A stretch of DNA of 64,000 nt, from NCBI RefSeq assembly GCF_004297265.1, contig NZ_SCUT01000010.1, forward strand, positions 124,001 to 188,000, given 5' to 3'. The notes beneath the pieces are model-generated. The model was given only the letters and a program-made list of their open reading frames with translations. It had not been told where the DNA came from and searched no databases. The stretch is from Reyranella sp. Lineage in GTDB: Bacteria; Pseudomonadota; Alphaproteobacteria; Reyranellales; Reyranellaceae. Position numbers and translations under genes: made by a program. This document shows, in pieces, positions 8,881 through 18,046 of the stretch (positions within the stretch are counted from its first letter, which is position 1; every line of letters starts with the position of its first letter).

Positions 8881-9900
8881 TCAAGAATCCTCTTCCTCGC
8901 GGCCAGCGAGGTGCAACGCTTCGGCGTCGATGCCGAGCCCGCGCGCATAGTGCACCAGCGCCTCCTCGCGGCCATGCGTCACCCATACTTTGGGCGCGCC
9001 GACGTCCTTCAGGGTCTGCGCGAGTTCGGGCCAGTCGGCATGGTCGGAAATCACCAGCGGCAGTTCGGCACCGCGCTGCCGCGCGCGCGCACGTACATTC
9101 ATCCAGCCCGAGCAAACCGCGGCGATCGGATCGGCGAAGCGCCGCGACCAGCGGTCGGCGATGGCCGAGGGCGGGCAGAGCACGATGGCCCCCTTGAAGG
9201 TCTCCAGGATCGCCTCGGAGACCGGCGCCACGTCGCCGAGATCGACGCCATGCTCCTGGTAGAGCTTGCACAGGGACATCAGGCCGCCATGCAGCCAGAT
9301 GCGCTTATCGTAGCCGGCTTCGCGCAACAGGCGGATGACCCGCTGGCACTTGCCGAGCGCGTAGACGCCCACCAGATGAGTGCGCTCGGGAAAGGTCGCG
9401 ACGGAGCGCAGCAGCTTGCCGATCTCGCCGGCGTCGGAGGGATGATGGAAGACCGGCAGCGCGAAGGTCGCCTCGGTGATGAACACGTCGCACGGTACGG
9501 GCTCGAACGGCGGGCAGGTCGGGTCGGGCCGGCGCTTGTAGTCGCCCGACACGACGATGCGCTGGCCCCTGTATGCCAGCACTGCCTGCGCCGAGCCGAG
9601 AATGTGACCGGCTGGCGCGAAGCCGACCTCGACCTCGCCGATGCGCACGCTCTCGCCGTATTTCAGCGCCTGCTGGTCGGTGTCGGGCATGTCCTGGAAA
9701 CGCGTCCGCATGATCGCGAGCGTCTCCGGCGTGGCCAGCGCCCTGCGGTGGCCCGGCCGCGCATGATCGCCATGCCCATGCGTGATCACCGCGCGCGGCA
9801 CCGCGAAGGCCGGATCGACATAGAAGTCACCGGGCTCGCAATAGAGGCCGCGCGGCGTCGGATAGAGCCACTTACGGGGATTTAGGGTCTCGGTTGCCAT
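8881..9900 (-). CDS. Ligase-associated metallo-beta-lactamase/beta-CASP DNA exonuclease
   Basis: The 339-residue protein has the metallo-beta-lactamase motif HGHGDHARPGH (about residues 41-51), APAGHILGSAQ, VSGDYKRRPDP and a C-terminal beta-CASP part with ISDHADWPEL and VWVTHGREEA. It resembles mRNA 3'-end processing and SNM1-type nucleases and belongs to the family seen beside ATP-dependent ligases. Role by context: trimming of damaged DNA ends before ligation. The ATG at 9898-9900 on the minus strand overlaps the first ATG of the divergent helicase frame, so no promoter fits between the two genes if both starts are right. Confidence 0.92.
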   Translation of the reverse strand: MATETLNPRKWLYPTPRGLYCEPGDFYVDPAFAVPRAVITHGHGDHARPGHRRALATPETLAIMRTRFQDMPDTDQQALKYGESVRIGEVEVGFAPAGHILGSAQAVLAYRGQRIVVSGDYKRRPDPTCPPFEPVPCDVFITEATFALPVFHHPSDAGEIGKLLRSVATFPERTHLVGVYALGKCQRVIRLLREAGYDKRIWLHGGLMSLCKLYQEHGVDLGDVAPVSEAILETFKGAIVLCPPSAIADRWSRRFADPIAAVCSGWMNVRARARQRGAELPLVISDHADWPELAQTLKDVGAPKVWVTHGREEALVHYARGLGIDAEALHLAGREEEDS

Positions 9901-12370
9901 GAGCCTTGCTGCATCCTACCCAACAGATATGGGGATTCCCGACCTGTTTGCACGCTGGTTCGAGAGTCGCGGCTGGGCGCCGCGGCCGCATCAGCTCGCG
10001 CTTGTCGAACTGGCGCGACAGGGCAAGAGCGCGCTGCTGATCGCGCCGACAGGCGGCGGCAAGACGCTGGCGGGCTTCCTTCCGTCACTGATCGAACTCA
10101 CGGAAAGGCGGCAGGCCGGGGAGGACCTAGCCTACAAGAAAGGGCAAGGGGAGCTGCACACGCTCTACATCTCGCCGCTGAAGGCGCTGGCCACCGACAT
10201 CCGTCGCAACCTCGAACAGCCGCTGGCCGAGATGCGGCTGCCGGTGCGGGCGGAGAGCCGGACCGGCGACACGCCGCAGAGTCGCCGCCTGCGTCAGCGC
10301 GAGCGGCCACCCGACCTGCTGATGACGACGCCGGAATCGCTGGCGCTGCTGCTCTCCTATCTCGATGCGGCGAAGTTCTTCGCCAGCCTCAAATGCGTGA
10401 TCATCGACGAGCTGCACGCTTTCGCGACCAGCAAGCGCGGCCATCACCTGGCGCTCTGCCTGTCGCGGCTGGCGACCTTGGCGCCGCAGGCGCGCTTCGT
10501 CGGCCTTTCGGCCACCGTTGCCGATCCGCCAGCGCTCGCCGGGTTCCTCAATCTGCGCGACGATCCGCTCGAGATCGTGATGGGCGAGCCCGGCGCGCCG
10601 CCGGTCGTGTCGATCATCGACGCGCACGAGCGGCTGCCGTGGGGCGGGCACATGGGGCGCCATGCGGTGCCGGAGATCTACAACATCATCCGCCAGCACA
10701 GGACGTCGATCATCTTCGTGAACACGCGCGCCCAGGCGGAGTTGGCCTTCGATGCGTTGTGGCGCATCAACGACGACAATCTGTCGATCGGCCTGCATCA
10801 CGGGTCGCTGGCCGTCGAGCAGCGCCGCAAGGTCGAGGCGGCGATGGCCGCGGGCAAGCTGCGCGCGGTGGTGGCGACCTCGTCGCTCGACCTCGGCATC
10901 GACTGGGGCGACGTCGACCTCGTCATCCAGATGGGCGCGCCCAAGGGCGTCAGCCGCCTGATGCAGCGCATCGGCCGCGCCAACCATCGGCTCGACGAGC
11001 CCAGCCGCGCCATGATCGCGCCGGCCAATCGTTTCGAGGTGCTGGAATCGCTGGCGGCGCTGGAGGCCGTCGAGGCGCGCGAGCTGGACGGCGATCCGCC
11101 ACGGCCGCCCTGTCTCGACGTGCTGGCGCAGCACATCGTGGGTTCCGCCTGCGCCCAGCCGATCGACCGTGAGGCCTTTTTCGCCGAGGTGCGCCGGGCG
11201 CAGCCCTATCGCGACCTGCCACGCAAGGATTTCGACGACACGTTCGACTTCGTTGCGACCGGTGGCTATGCGCTTGCAGCCTACGATCGCTGGCACCGGC
11301 TGAAGCAACTGCCCGACGGGCGGTGGATGCTGGCCTCGCCGATGGTGGCCAAGCAGTTCCGCATGAATGTCGGCACCATTGTCGAGCTGCCCCTGATGAA
11401 GGTGCGGCTGCGGCGCGGGCCCGTGCTGGGCGAGGTCGAGGAGGGCTTCGTGCAGGGGCTGGTGCCGGGCGACACGTTCGTGTTCGCGGGGCGCCTGCTG
11501 CGCTTCGAGGGCGTCAAGGAACTGGCGGCGATCTGTTCGCCGGCCACCGGTGGCGATCCCAAGGTGCCGGCCTATGGTGGCGGGAGGCTGCCGCTCTCGA
11601 CCTTCCTCGCCAACCGGGTGCGCGGCATCCTGCAGGATCCGCTGAAGCATCCCAAGCTGCCGGCCGAGGTGCAGGAGTGGCTGCGCATCCAGGTTTTCCG
11701 CTCGATGCTGCCGCCGGCCGACAAATTGCTCGTCGAGGGTTTCCCGCGCGGCGGCAAGCAGTTCCTGGTCGCCTATTGCTTCGAAGGCCGCAACGCGCAC
11801 CAGACGCTGGGCATGCTGCTGACGCGCCGCATGGAGCGCATGGGCCTGCGGCCACTGGGCTTCGTCGCCACCGACTATGTGCTGGGCCTCTGGGGCTTGC
11901 GGCCGGCCTCGCCGAAGCAGCTCGAGGAATTGTTCGACGAGGACATGCTGGGCGACGATCTCGAGACGTGGATGGACGAATCGAGCATGCTGCGGCGCTC
12001 GTTCCGCAACGTCGCGGTGATCGCCGGGCTGATCGAGCGGCGCTTTCCCGGCGAGGAGAAGTCGCGCCGCCAGGTCACGTTCAGCTCGGACCTGATCTAC
12101 GACACGCTGCGCCAGCACGAGCCCAACCACATCCTGTTGCGCGCCACGCGCCAGGATGCGGCCTGGCAGCTTGCGGACCTCAAGCGGCTGGGCGACCTGC
12201 TGAAGCGCGCCAAGGGCCGCATCGTCTATCGCCGGCTCGACCGTATCTCGCCGCTGGCTGTGCCGGTGCTGCTCGAGATCGGCAAGGAACGCGTGCTCGA
12301 CGGCACCGCCGAGGACGAGCTTCTGGACATCGCTGCGCAGGAACTGATCGACGAGGCGACGCGGCTCTGA
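9899..12370 (+). CDS. Ligase-associated DEXH-box helicase (Lhr-like)
   Basis: An 823-residue superfamily 2 helicase: Walker A APTGGGKTLAGF (about residues 44-55), motif II DELH, motif III SATVADP, motif VI QRIGRANHR, and a long winged-helix plus Lhr-core C-terminal part. The family is a 3'-5' DNA or RNA-DNA helicase group found beside ATP-dependent ligases and MBL exonucleases. The first ATG (9899) overlaps the divergent exonuclease start. An in-frame ATG at 9929 (MGIPDLFARWF) begins where the conserved sequence starts and is a good alternative. No clear Shine-Dalgarno is visible for either. The gene converges on dnaE2 with 9 nt between stops. Confidence 0.93.
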   Translation: MSLAASYPTDMGIPDLFARWFESRGWAPRPHQLALVELARQGKSALLIAPTGGGKTLAGFLPSLIELTERRQAGEDLAYKKGQGELHTLYISPLKALATDIRRNLEQPLAEMRLPVRAESRTGDTPQSRRLRQRERPPDLLMTTPESLALLLSYLDAAKFFASLKCVIIDELHAFATSKRGHHLALCLSRLATLAPQARFVGLSATVADPPALAGFLNLRDDPLEIVMGEPGAPPVVSIIDAHERLPWGGHMGRHAVPEIYNIIRQHRTSIIFVNTRAQAELAFDALWRINDDNLSIGLHHGSLAVEQRRKVEAAMAAGKLRAVVATSSLDLGIDWGDVDLVIQMGAPKGVSRLMQRIGRANHRLDEPSRAMIAPANRFEVLESLAALEAVEARELDGDPPRPPCLDVLAQHIVGSACAQPIDREAFFAEVRRAQPYRDLPRKDFDDTFDFVATGGYALAAYDRWHRLKQLPDGRWMLASPMVAKQFRMNVGTIVELPLMKVRLRRGPVLGEVEEGFVQGLVPGDTFVFAGRLLRFEGVKELAAICSPATGGDPKVPAYGGGRLPLSTFLANRVRGILQDPLKHPKLPAEVQEWLRIQVFRSMLPPADKLLVEGFPRGGKQFLVAYCFEGRNAHQTLGMLLTRRMERMGLRPLGFVATDYVLGLWGLRPASPKQLEELFDEDMLGDDLETWMDESSMLRRSFRNVAVIAGLIERRFPGEEKSRRQVTFSSDLIYDTLRQHEPNHILLRATRQDAAWQLADLKRLGDLLKRAKGRIVYRRLDRISPLAVPVLLEIGKERVLDGTAEDELLDIAAQELIDEATRL

Positions 12371-12379
12371 AGAGCGGCG

Positions 12380-15300
12380 TCAGTGGAAGTCCCGGCTCTG
12401 GATGCGGATTTTGGGCCGGTCGAGGACGATGCGGTTTCGGTCGTACTTCGGCTGGCTGGCCGGCTTTTCGGGAACATGCCGGCTCGAACGATGGCGCGTG
12501 GCGTTGGCTTCCGCGACCTTCACCCGGCGATCGCCGGGATCGCTGCGGACCTCGTCGCCGCGACCGTTTGTCAGATGGAACAAGTCGAGTTCGGAGATCG
12601 AATCGAGCTCGGCCGACAGGTCCCACACTTCCTCGGCGACCAGATGGATCACCTTGTAGTCATCCTCGCCCTGGCACTGGATGCGACCGCGCACGCCCAT
12701 CAGGCGCGCGCCCATGACGATGCGACGATGAGCGTCGAACACCTTGGGCCAGACCACGAGATTGGCGATGCCGAATTCATCTTCAAGGGTGACGAATACC
12801 ACGCCCGAAGCCGTGCCGGGTCGCTGGCGGACCAGGACGAGACCCGCCAAGGTCATGAACTGGCCATTCCTCGACGTCTTGAGCGCTTCGCTGCTGGATA
12901 TGCCGCGTTGCGCGAAAGTTGCCCGCAGCAGCTCCATCGGGTGGGACCGCAACGACATCGAGAAGCTGCCGTAATCGTCCACCACCTGTTCGCCGAGCGT
13001 CAGGGCGGGAAGGGTGACGGCAGGTTCCTGGTCGCACACCCCCTGCCGCATGTCGAGCAACGGCAATTGCCCGTCGGAGAAGCCGCGCACGGCCCACAAA
13101 ACGTCGCGGCGCGTGAGGCCGAGGGACGCGAAGGCATCGGCGCGAGCCAACGCTACAATCTGCCGTTTGGTAAGGCCGCTGCGCCGCCATAGGTCCGCAG
13201 CATCTCGATAAGACGCAGTGCCACGGCGCACGACCATCCGCTCCGCTGCTTCCTTGGAAAGACCCGTCACCTGTCGCAGGCCAAGGCGTAGGGCGCAGCG
13301 GTTGTTCCGTCCCGGCTCCAAGGTGCAATCCCAGTCGCTGGCGTTGATGTCGGGCGGACGCACTTCGACGCCGTGCTCCTTCGCGTCGCGCACGAGCTGG
13401 GCCGGTGCGTAGAAGCCCATCGGCTGGGAGTTGAGCAGGGCCGCAGCGAAGACCTCGGGGTAATGATGCTTCATATACGACGAGGCATAGACCAGGATCG
13501 CGAAGCTCGCGGCATGGCTTTCGGGGAAGCCGTACTCGCCGAATCCCTCGATCTGCTTGAAGCAGCGTTCGGCGAATTCCTCCTCATAGCCGTTCTTCTT
13601 CATACCCTCGATGAAAGGCGTCTTGAACTTGTAGATGGTGCCGTTGTGGCGGAACGTCGCCATGGCGCGCCGCAGTTCGTCTGCCTTCGCGGGGGTGAAA
13701 CCCGCCCCGTCGATGGCGATCTGCATCGCCTGCTCCTGGAACAGGGGGACACCCAGCGTACGTTCGAGGACTTTCTTAAGCTTCGGCCCGGGATAGGCGA
13801 CGGCGTCGGGATTGGCGCGGTTCTTCAGATAAGGATGGACCATGCCGCCCTGGATGGGGCCGGGGCGCACGATCGCCACCTCGACGACGAGATCGTAATA
13901 TTTCCTGGGCTTCAACCGCGGCAGCATCGACATTTGCGCCCGGCTCTCGACCTGGAACACACCCACCGAGTCCGCACGGCACAGCATCTCGTAAACATTC
14001 TCGTCGGTTGGCCGCATGTCGAGCGACAGCTTCTCTCCGAAATGCTTCTCGACGAGGGCGAAGCCCTTGCGCAACGCGGTCAGCATGCCGAGCGCCAGCA
14101 CGTCGACCTTGTAGATATCCAGTACGTCGAGGTCGTCCTTGTCCCACTCGACGACGGTGCGGTCCTTCATCGCCGCGTTCTGGATCGGCACCAGTTCGTC
14201 GAGCCGGTCTTGGGTGAGAACGAAGCCTCCGACATGCTGCGAGAGGTGACGGGGAAACCCGCACAAGGCTGACGACAGTTCGAGCGCCAGCATGATGCGC
14301 GGGTCCATCGGGTCGAGGCCTGCTTCCCGCACATGGTCGACCTTCACGCCGCTCGACCCCATGCCCCACACCGTGTCGGCCATCACGCCCACCGTGTCGG
14401 GCGAGAGGCCCAGGACCTTGCCGACCTCGCGGATGGCGCTGCGACTCCGGAAGGAGATCACCGTGGCGGCCAGGGCGGCCTTCGAACGATGCTTCTCCTC
14501 GTAGATCCACTGAATGATCTCCTCGCGACGTTCGTGCTCGAAGTCGACGTCGATGTCGGGCGGCTCATCGCGGGAATTGGAGAGAAAACGCTCGAACAGG
14601 ACGTCGGTCTCTGCAGGATTTACCGACGTGATGCCGAGGCAATAGCAAACGGCGGAATTGGCGGCAGAGCCGCGCCCCTGGCAAAGAATGCCACGCCTGC
14701 GGGCCTCCATCACGATCTCGTGCACCGTCAGGAAGTAGGGCGCGATCTTCTTGAGATCGATGAGCGCGAATTCCTTCTGGATCGTGCTTGTCACCTCCTC
14801 AGGAACGCCGCCCGGATAGCGCCAGTGCGCCCCCTCCCAAGTGAGGCGCGTGAGCTTGTCCATGGGAGTCTCGCCGCCCTCGTAGAGGACCGGGTACTGG
14901 TAGGTGAGCTGCCGGAGCGAGAAGCTGCAGCGCTTCACGATCTCCTGGGTATGCGCGATGGCGTGCGGATGGCGGCGGAACAGACGCCCCATCTCTGCGG
15001 GCTCCTTGAGGTGGCGTTCGGCGCTGGCGAAGCGGCGGAAGCCCAGCTCCTCGACGGTGCAGCCGAGGCGAATGGCCGTCACCACATCCTGCAGGGCCCG
15101 CCGCTCGGGGACGTGATAGTGCACGTCGTTGGTGGCGACGAACTTCACCCCCATCCCGGTGGCGAGGTCGTCGAGCTGGGCCAGGCGCCGCGCATCGTCG
15201 CCTCGGAACAGCATGGTGCCGGCGAGATAGCAGCGGTCGCCGAACAACCCGGCCAGGGCGCGCAGCCGGTCGCGGAAGGCCGGATCCTCGGGCTTGCGGG

Positions 15301-15697
15301 GCGGTAGCACGATCGCCAGCAGGCCTTCGGCATGTTCCGCGAGATCGTCGAAGCCGATGTCGCACTGGCCCTTCCCGGTGCGCCGGTTTCCCAGGGTCAG
15401 CAGGCGGGAGAGACGCTTGTAGGCGTCGAGGTCGGTCGGATAGGCGAGCAGCGAATAGCCGTCGCGTGTTTCGAGGCGGCTGCCGACCAGCAGCTTGATC
15501 CTGTCGCACTTGGGGTCCTTGGGCCTCTCACCGCGCGAGGCAGCGAAGGCGCGCACGACGCCGGCCAGCGTGTTGCGGTCGGTGATGCCGATGGCGGTAT
15601 GGCCGAGTTCGATCGCGCGTTCGACCAGTTCCTGCGGGTGCGAGCCGCCGCGCAGGAAGCTGTAATTGGTCGTGACCTGGAGCTCGGCGTAGTCCAT
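12380..15697 (-). CDS. dnaE2: Error-prone DNA polymerase ImuC/DnaE2
   Basis: A 1105-residue C-family polymerase, the catalytic part of the mutasome. It opens with the PHP domain (ELQVTTNYSFLRGGSHPQEL, then GITDRNTLAGVV), carries the palm motif PDIDVDFEHERREE, and ends with an OB domain (FVTLEDEFGIANLVVWP). The family does translesion synthesis after DNA damage together with ImuA and ImuB. The ATG at 15697 fits the family N-terminus. It lies 4 nt after the VapC stop codon and has no Shine-Dalgarno sequence of its own, so translation is likely coupled to the toxin gene. Confidence 0.96.
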   Translation of the reverse strand: MDYAELQVTTNYSFLRGGSHPQELVERAIELGHTAIGITDRNTLAGVVRAFAASRGERPKDPKCDRIKLLVGSRLETRDGYSLLAYPTDLDAYKRLSRLLTLGNRRTGKGQCDIGFDDLAEHAEGLLAIVLPPRKPEDPAFRDRLRALAGLFGDRCYLAGTMLFRGDDARRLAQLDDLATGMGVKFVATNDVHYHVPERRALQDVVTAIRLGCTVEELGFRRFASAERHLKEPAEMGRLFRRHPHAIAHTQEIVKRCSFSLRQLTYQYPVLYEGGETPMDKLTRLTWEGAHWRYPGGVPEEVTSTIQKEFALIDLKKIAPYFLTVHEIVMEARRRGILCQGRGSAANSAVCYCLGITSVNPAETDVLFERFLSNSRDEPPDIDVDFEHERREEIIQWIYEEKHRSKAALAATVISFRSRSAIREVGKVLGLSPDTVGVMADTVWGMGSSGVKVDHVREAGLDPMDPRIMLALELSSALCGFPRHLSQHVGGFVLTQDRLDELVPIQNAAMKDRTVVEWDKDDLDVLDIYKVDVLALGMLTALRKGFALVEKHFGEKLSLDMRPTDENVYEMLCRADSVGVFQVESRAQMSMLPRLKPRKYYDLVVEVAIVRPGPIQGGMVHPYLKNRANPDAVAYPGPKLKKVLERTLGVPLFQEQAMQIAIDGAGFTPAKADELRRAMATFRHNGTIYKFKTPFIEGMKKNGYEEEFAERCFKQIEGFGEYGFPESHAASFAILVYASSYMKHHYPEVFAAALLNSQPMGFYAPAQLVRDAKEHGVEVRPPDINASDWDCTLEPGRNNRCALRLGLRQVTGLSKEAAERMVVRRGTASYRDAADLWRRSGLTKRQIVALARADAFASLGLTRRDVLWAVRGFSDGQLPLLDMRQGVCDQEPAVTLPALTLGEQVVDDYGSFSMSLRSHPMELLRATFAQRGISSSEALKTSRNGQFMTLAGLVLVRQRPGTASGVVFVTLEDEFGIANLVVWPKVFDAHRRIVMGARLMGVRGRIQCQGEDDYKVIHLVAEEVWDLSAELDSISELDLFHLTNGRGDEVRSDPGDRRVKVAEANATRHRSSRHVPEKPASQPKYDRNRIVLDRPKIRIQSRDFH

Positions 15698-15701
15698 GGC
15701 G

Positions 15702-16142
15702 TCAGGGATCGACGAGTTCGTCCGCCCGGGCGAGCGGCACGCCGCGCACCGGGATGCCTTCGCTTCGCAAGGCATGGAGGAAATCCTCGTCGGCGCTGAC
15801 CAGCGGCGCCTGGGCAGCCTCGGCGCAGGCGGCATAGAAGCACTCGTGCACCGGCCGGCTGCACTGGAGCGCGATGGCAAGCGCGCGGTTGCGCAGCTGC
15901 GGCGATTCGACGAAGGCCGAGACGAAAGATGGCAGCGCGATGTTGCGGACGATGGGCTCGGCCTGCTCGACCGTGATCTCGCCGCGCGTCGCCTTCTGCC
16001 AGGCCAGTTCGGCGACGCCCGCGATCAGGATGTCGGGGGCGATCACCTCGTGGCGGTTCGCCAGCAGCGAGCGAGCCTGCGGCCGCAGCGGCTCCTCGAC
16101 GAACCACTTTATGGCGACGCCGGGATCGACGACGACGATCAC
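15702..16142 (-). CDS. PIN-domain toxin (VapC-like ribonuclease)
   Basis: A 146-residue PIN-domain protein. Acidic residues visible at the expected places are D6 (VVVDPGVAIKWF), E45 (GVAELAW), E100 (HECFYAAC, where most relatives have Asp) and D118 (VSADEDF). VapC toxins cut RNA and are held inactive by the VapB partner. The GTG start at 16142 overlaps the antitoxin TGA by 4 nt. It lies between imuB and dnaE2 in the same direction, 4 nt ahead of dnaE2, which is not the usual layout of imu operons. The replaced third acidic residue should still bind metal. Confidence 0.9.
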   Translation of the reverse strand: MIVVVDPGVAIKWFVEEPLRPQARSLLANRHEVIAPDILIAGVAELAWQKATRGEITVEQAEPIVRNIALPSFVSAFVESPQLRNRALAIALQCSRPVHECFYAACAEAAQAPLVSADEDFLHALRSEGIPVRGVPLARADELVDP

Positions 16143-16384
16143 TTGCCATCTCCCATCTGGGCGACGGTCATCCGTGGTGTCATGGCGGCGATGCGGTCGG
16201 CCTCTTCCAGCGGATCGAGCACCAGCGGCTGGCCCGACGCGTAGGTCAGCAGGTCGCGCAGGTCGGCTTCGAGCGAGCGGCCCTTGGCGCGCGCATGGAT
16301 CTTCAGCCGTTCGATGATCGCGACATCGAGACCGCGGATGGTGAGCGTGGTGCCCCGTTTGGCCGTTGCTGTGACTGTCTCCAT
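16139..16384 (-). CDS. FitA/VapB-like ribbon-helix-helix antitoxin
   Basis: An 81-residue protein with an Arc/MetJ-type DNA-binding N-terminus: TTLTIRGLDVAIIERLKIHA followed by GRSLEADLRDLL, as in FitA-type antitoxins. The C-terminal part (about 50-81) would wrap around the toxin. The start at 16384 is preceded by GGGGAG at proper spacing; that stretch also contains the imuB stop codon, 12 nt upstream. It overlaps the toxin gene by 4 nt. It may regulate the operon, but no palindromic operator is obvious near its start. Confidence 0.88.
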   Translation of the reverse strand: METVTATAKRGTTLTIRGLDVAIIERLKIHARAKGRSLEADLRDLLTYASGQPLVLDPLEEADRIAAMTPRMTVAQMGDGK

Positions 16385-16396
16385 TTCCCTCTCCCC

Positions 16397-18046
16397 TCAG
16401 GCGCAGAATCCGTGGAGGAACCAGCGGGCGGTCGGCTGACCGTTGGCGGCGAGCTGGTAAGGCCCGTCGCGGAACAGCCAGAAGCGGCCACCATCGTCGT
16501 CCTCGACGCGGTAGTAATCGCGGACCGGCGGCAGGATGCCGGCCGGCGGATGAGTGCCGTCGGACCGGGGCCGCCACCATTCGTTGGCGATCCGCTCCGG
16601 CCCGTCGGCGCGCACGATGCGATGGGCATGCCGCCGCCAGCGGAAGACCGAGGGCGGATCGTCGGGCACGAAGGCGGTGACCTCGACAGGTTCGGGCCGC
16701 TGCAGCAGACGCGTCGGCCGCGCCCCCTTGAGATCGGCGGCACGACGCCAGGCGCCCGTCGCGGCAGGCTTCGACGAAACGGGCGCGGCGATCTGCACGC
16801 GCTCCGGCAGGTGGCTGTCGCGTGTCAGAAGCCGCACGACATTTCCCGCGCCCAGCCGCAGCGCCAGCCGGTCGGCGAGATCAATCGTGCCGTCCACGCC
16901 CGAGGCGATGCCGGGCGACTCCTGGTCGGGCAGCGCATCCTGCGTGCCGCTCCACGCCTCGACCTCGGGCGCCGACAGGATCATCAGCTCGACGCCGAAC
17001 CCCGGATCGAGCTCGTCCAGTCTTTCCTCGAACAGCTTCATGAGCTTCGGGTTGTCGCGGTTGGGCCGGCTGGTGCCGATCGAGGTGCGGTCGACCGACC
17101 CGTCGACGCGATAGAGCGCGATCTCGAGCCGGCGCGCGCCGACACCGGCCTGCTCGAACTGGTGACAGAGGGCGGCCAGCAGACGGCTGGTCGCGGCGGC
17201 AATGTCCTCGGCCCGGCCGATCGGCTCGGCGAAGGCGAGACGCGTGCGGAAAGCGGGTGGGATGCGGCGCGGCTCGATCGGCTCGGCGAGCGCACCCAGC
17301 GCCTGGTCGAGACGATTGAGCGGCAGCTCGCCGAAGCGGCGGACGAGTGGTGCCCGCGGCATGGGATAGAGATCGCCGATGCGGCGCAGGCCGAGCTTCA
17401 GGAAGGTTTCCATGGTCGGAGGATCGAGACGCAACCCTTCGACCGGCAACGACGCGAGCGCATCGCGCTGGCCGCGTGCGGGACAGTGGAGATCGGCCTG
17501 GCGTTCGGCGAAGCGCGCCAGAGCCCAGGCAGCGCCTGCCGTGTCGGCCATGGCGGCGCGGCAGGAAAGGTCACGGCGGGCCAGGCGCATGACGAGATCG
17601 GCCAGCAATGCGCGCTCGCCGCTCTCGCCCTCGCCGAAGAGATGCGTGCAGCCCGTTACGTCGAGCAGCAGGCCGGCATCGCCGCCGAATCCGCCGGCGC
17701 TGCACGCTGTCTCGATATCCTCGGCCAGGGCGCCGCCCAGCGGGTCGATGGCCACCCAGGGCGTGTAGCGATCGCACCACCCCGCGATCGTCTCGATCAG
17801 GCGGCAGTCGGCCTGCGGTTCCCCCGCCTCGGTGACGAGGTCGGGCAGCAGGGCACGCGCATCGGCCAGCCGCATGCGCGGACGCAGGCCGGCAGCCCGG
17901 GCATGCGGATTGATGGCGGCGAGGCGTGGGCAGCCGTCATGCCAGGCGACGGCGGCGGCGGCCCTATCCGACCAGTCTTTCCTGGAAGCGCGCGCTAGGC
18001 GATCCGTGGAGAGCTTGGGGAACCACAGCGAGACAATGCGTTTCAT
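16397..18046 (-). CDS. imuB: ImuB, Y-family-like mutasome subunit
   Basis: A 549-residue protein related to Y-family polymerases. The N-terminus reads MKRIVSLWFPKLSTDRL, so the aspartate of the usual DxDxFF catalytic motif is missing; this is the hallmark of ImuB, which acts as a hub linking DnaE2, ImuA and the beta clamp rather than as a polymerase. The DNA-binding region (ARRLEIALYRVDGSVDR) and the C-terminal region rich in RYYxVE-like motifs (RDYYRVEDDDGGRFWLF) are present. The start at 18046 lies 83 nt inside the end of imuA, a large overlap that indicates coupled translation. Confidence 0.94.
   Translation of the reverse strand: MKRIVSLWFPKLSTDRLARASRKDWSDRAAAAVAWHDGCPRLAAINPHARAAGLRPRMRLADARALLPDLVTEAGEPQADCRLIETIAGWCDRYTPWVAIDPLGGALAEDIETACSAGGFGGDAGLLLDVTGCTHLFGEGESGERALLADLVMRLARRDLSCRAAMADTAGAAWALARFAERQADLHCPARGQRDALASLPVEGLRLDPPTMETFLKLGLRRIGDLYPMPRAPLVRRFGELPLNRLDQALGALAEPIEPRRIPPAFRTRLAFAEPIGRAEDIAAATSRLLAALCHQFEQAGVGARRLEIALYRVDGSVDRTSIGTSRPNRDNPKLMKLFEERLDELDPGFGVELMILSAPEVEAWSGTQDALPDQESPGIASGVDGTIDLADRLALRLGAGNVVRLLTRDSHLPERVQIAAPVSSKPAATGAWRRAADLKGARPTRLLQRPEPVEVTAFVPDDPPSVFRWRRHAHRIVRADGPERIANEWWRPRSDGTHPPAGILPPVRDYYRVEDDDGGRFWLFRDGPYQLAANGQPTARWFLHGFCA

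Noticed and set aside
15702..16384. Recent mobile-element insertion to explain VapBC inside the mutasome operon
   Set aside because: No terminal repeats, target duplications or transposase remnants are seen; the tight 12-nt and 4-nt joints suggest an adapted operon member.
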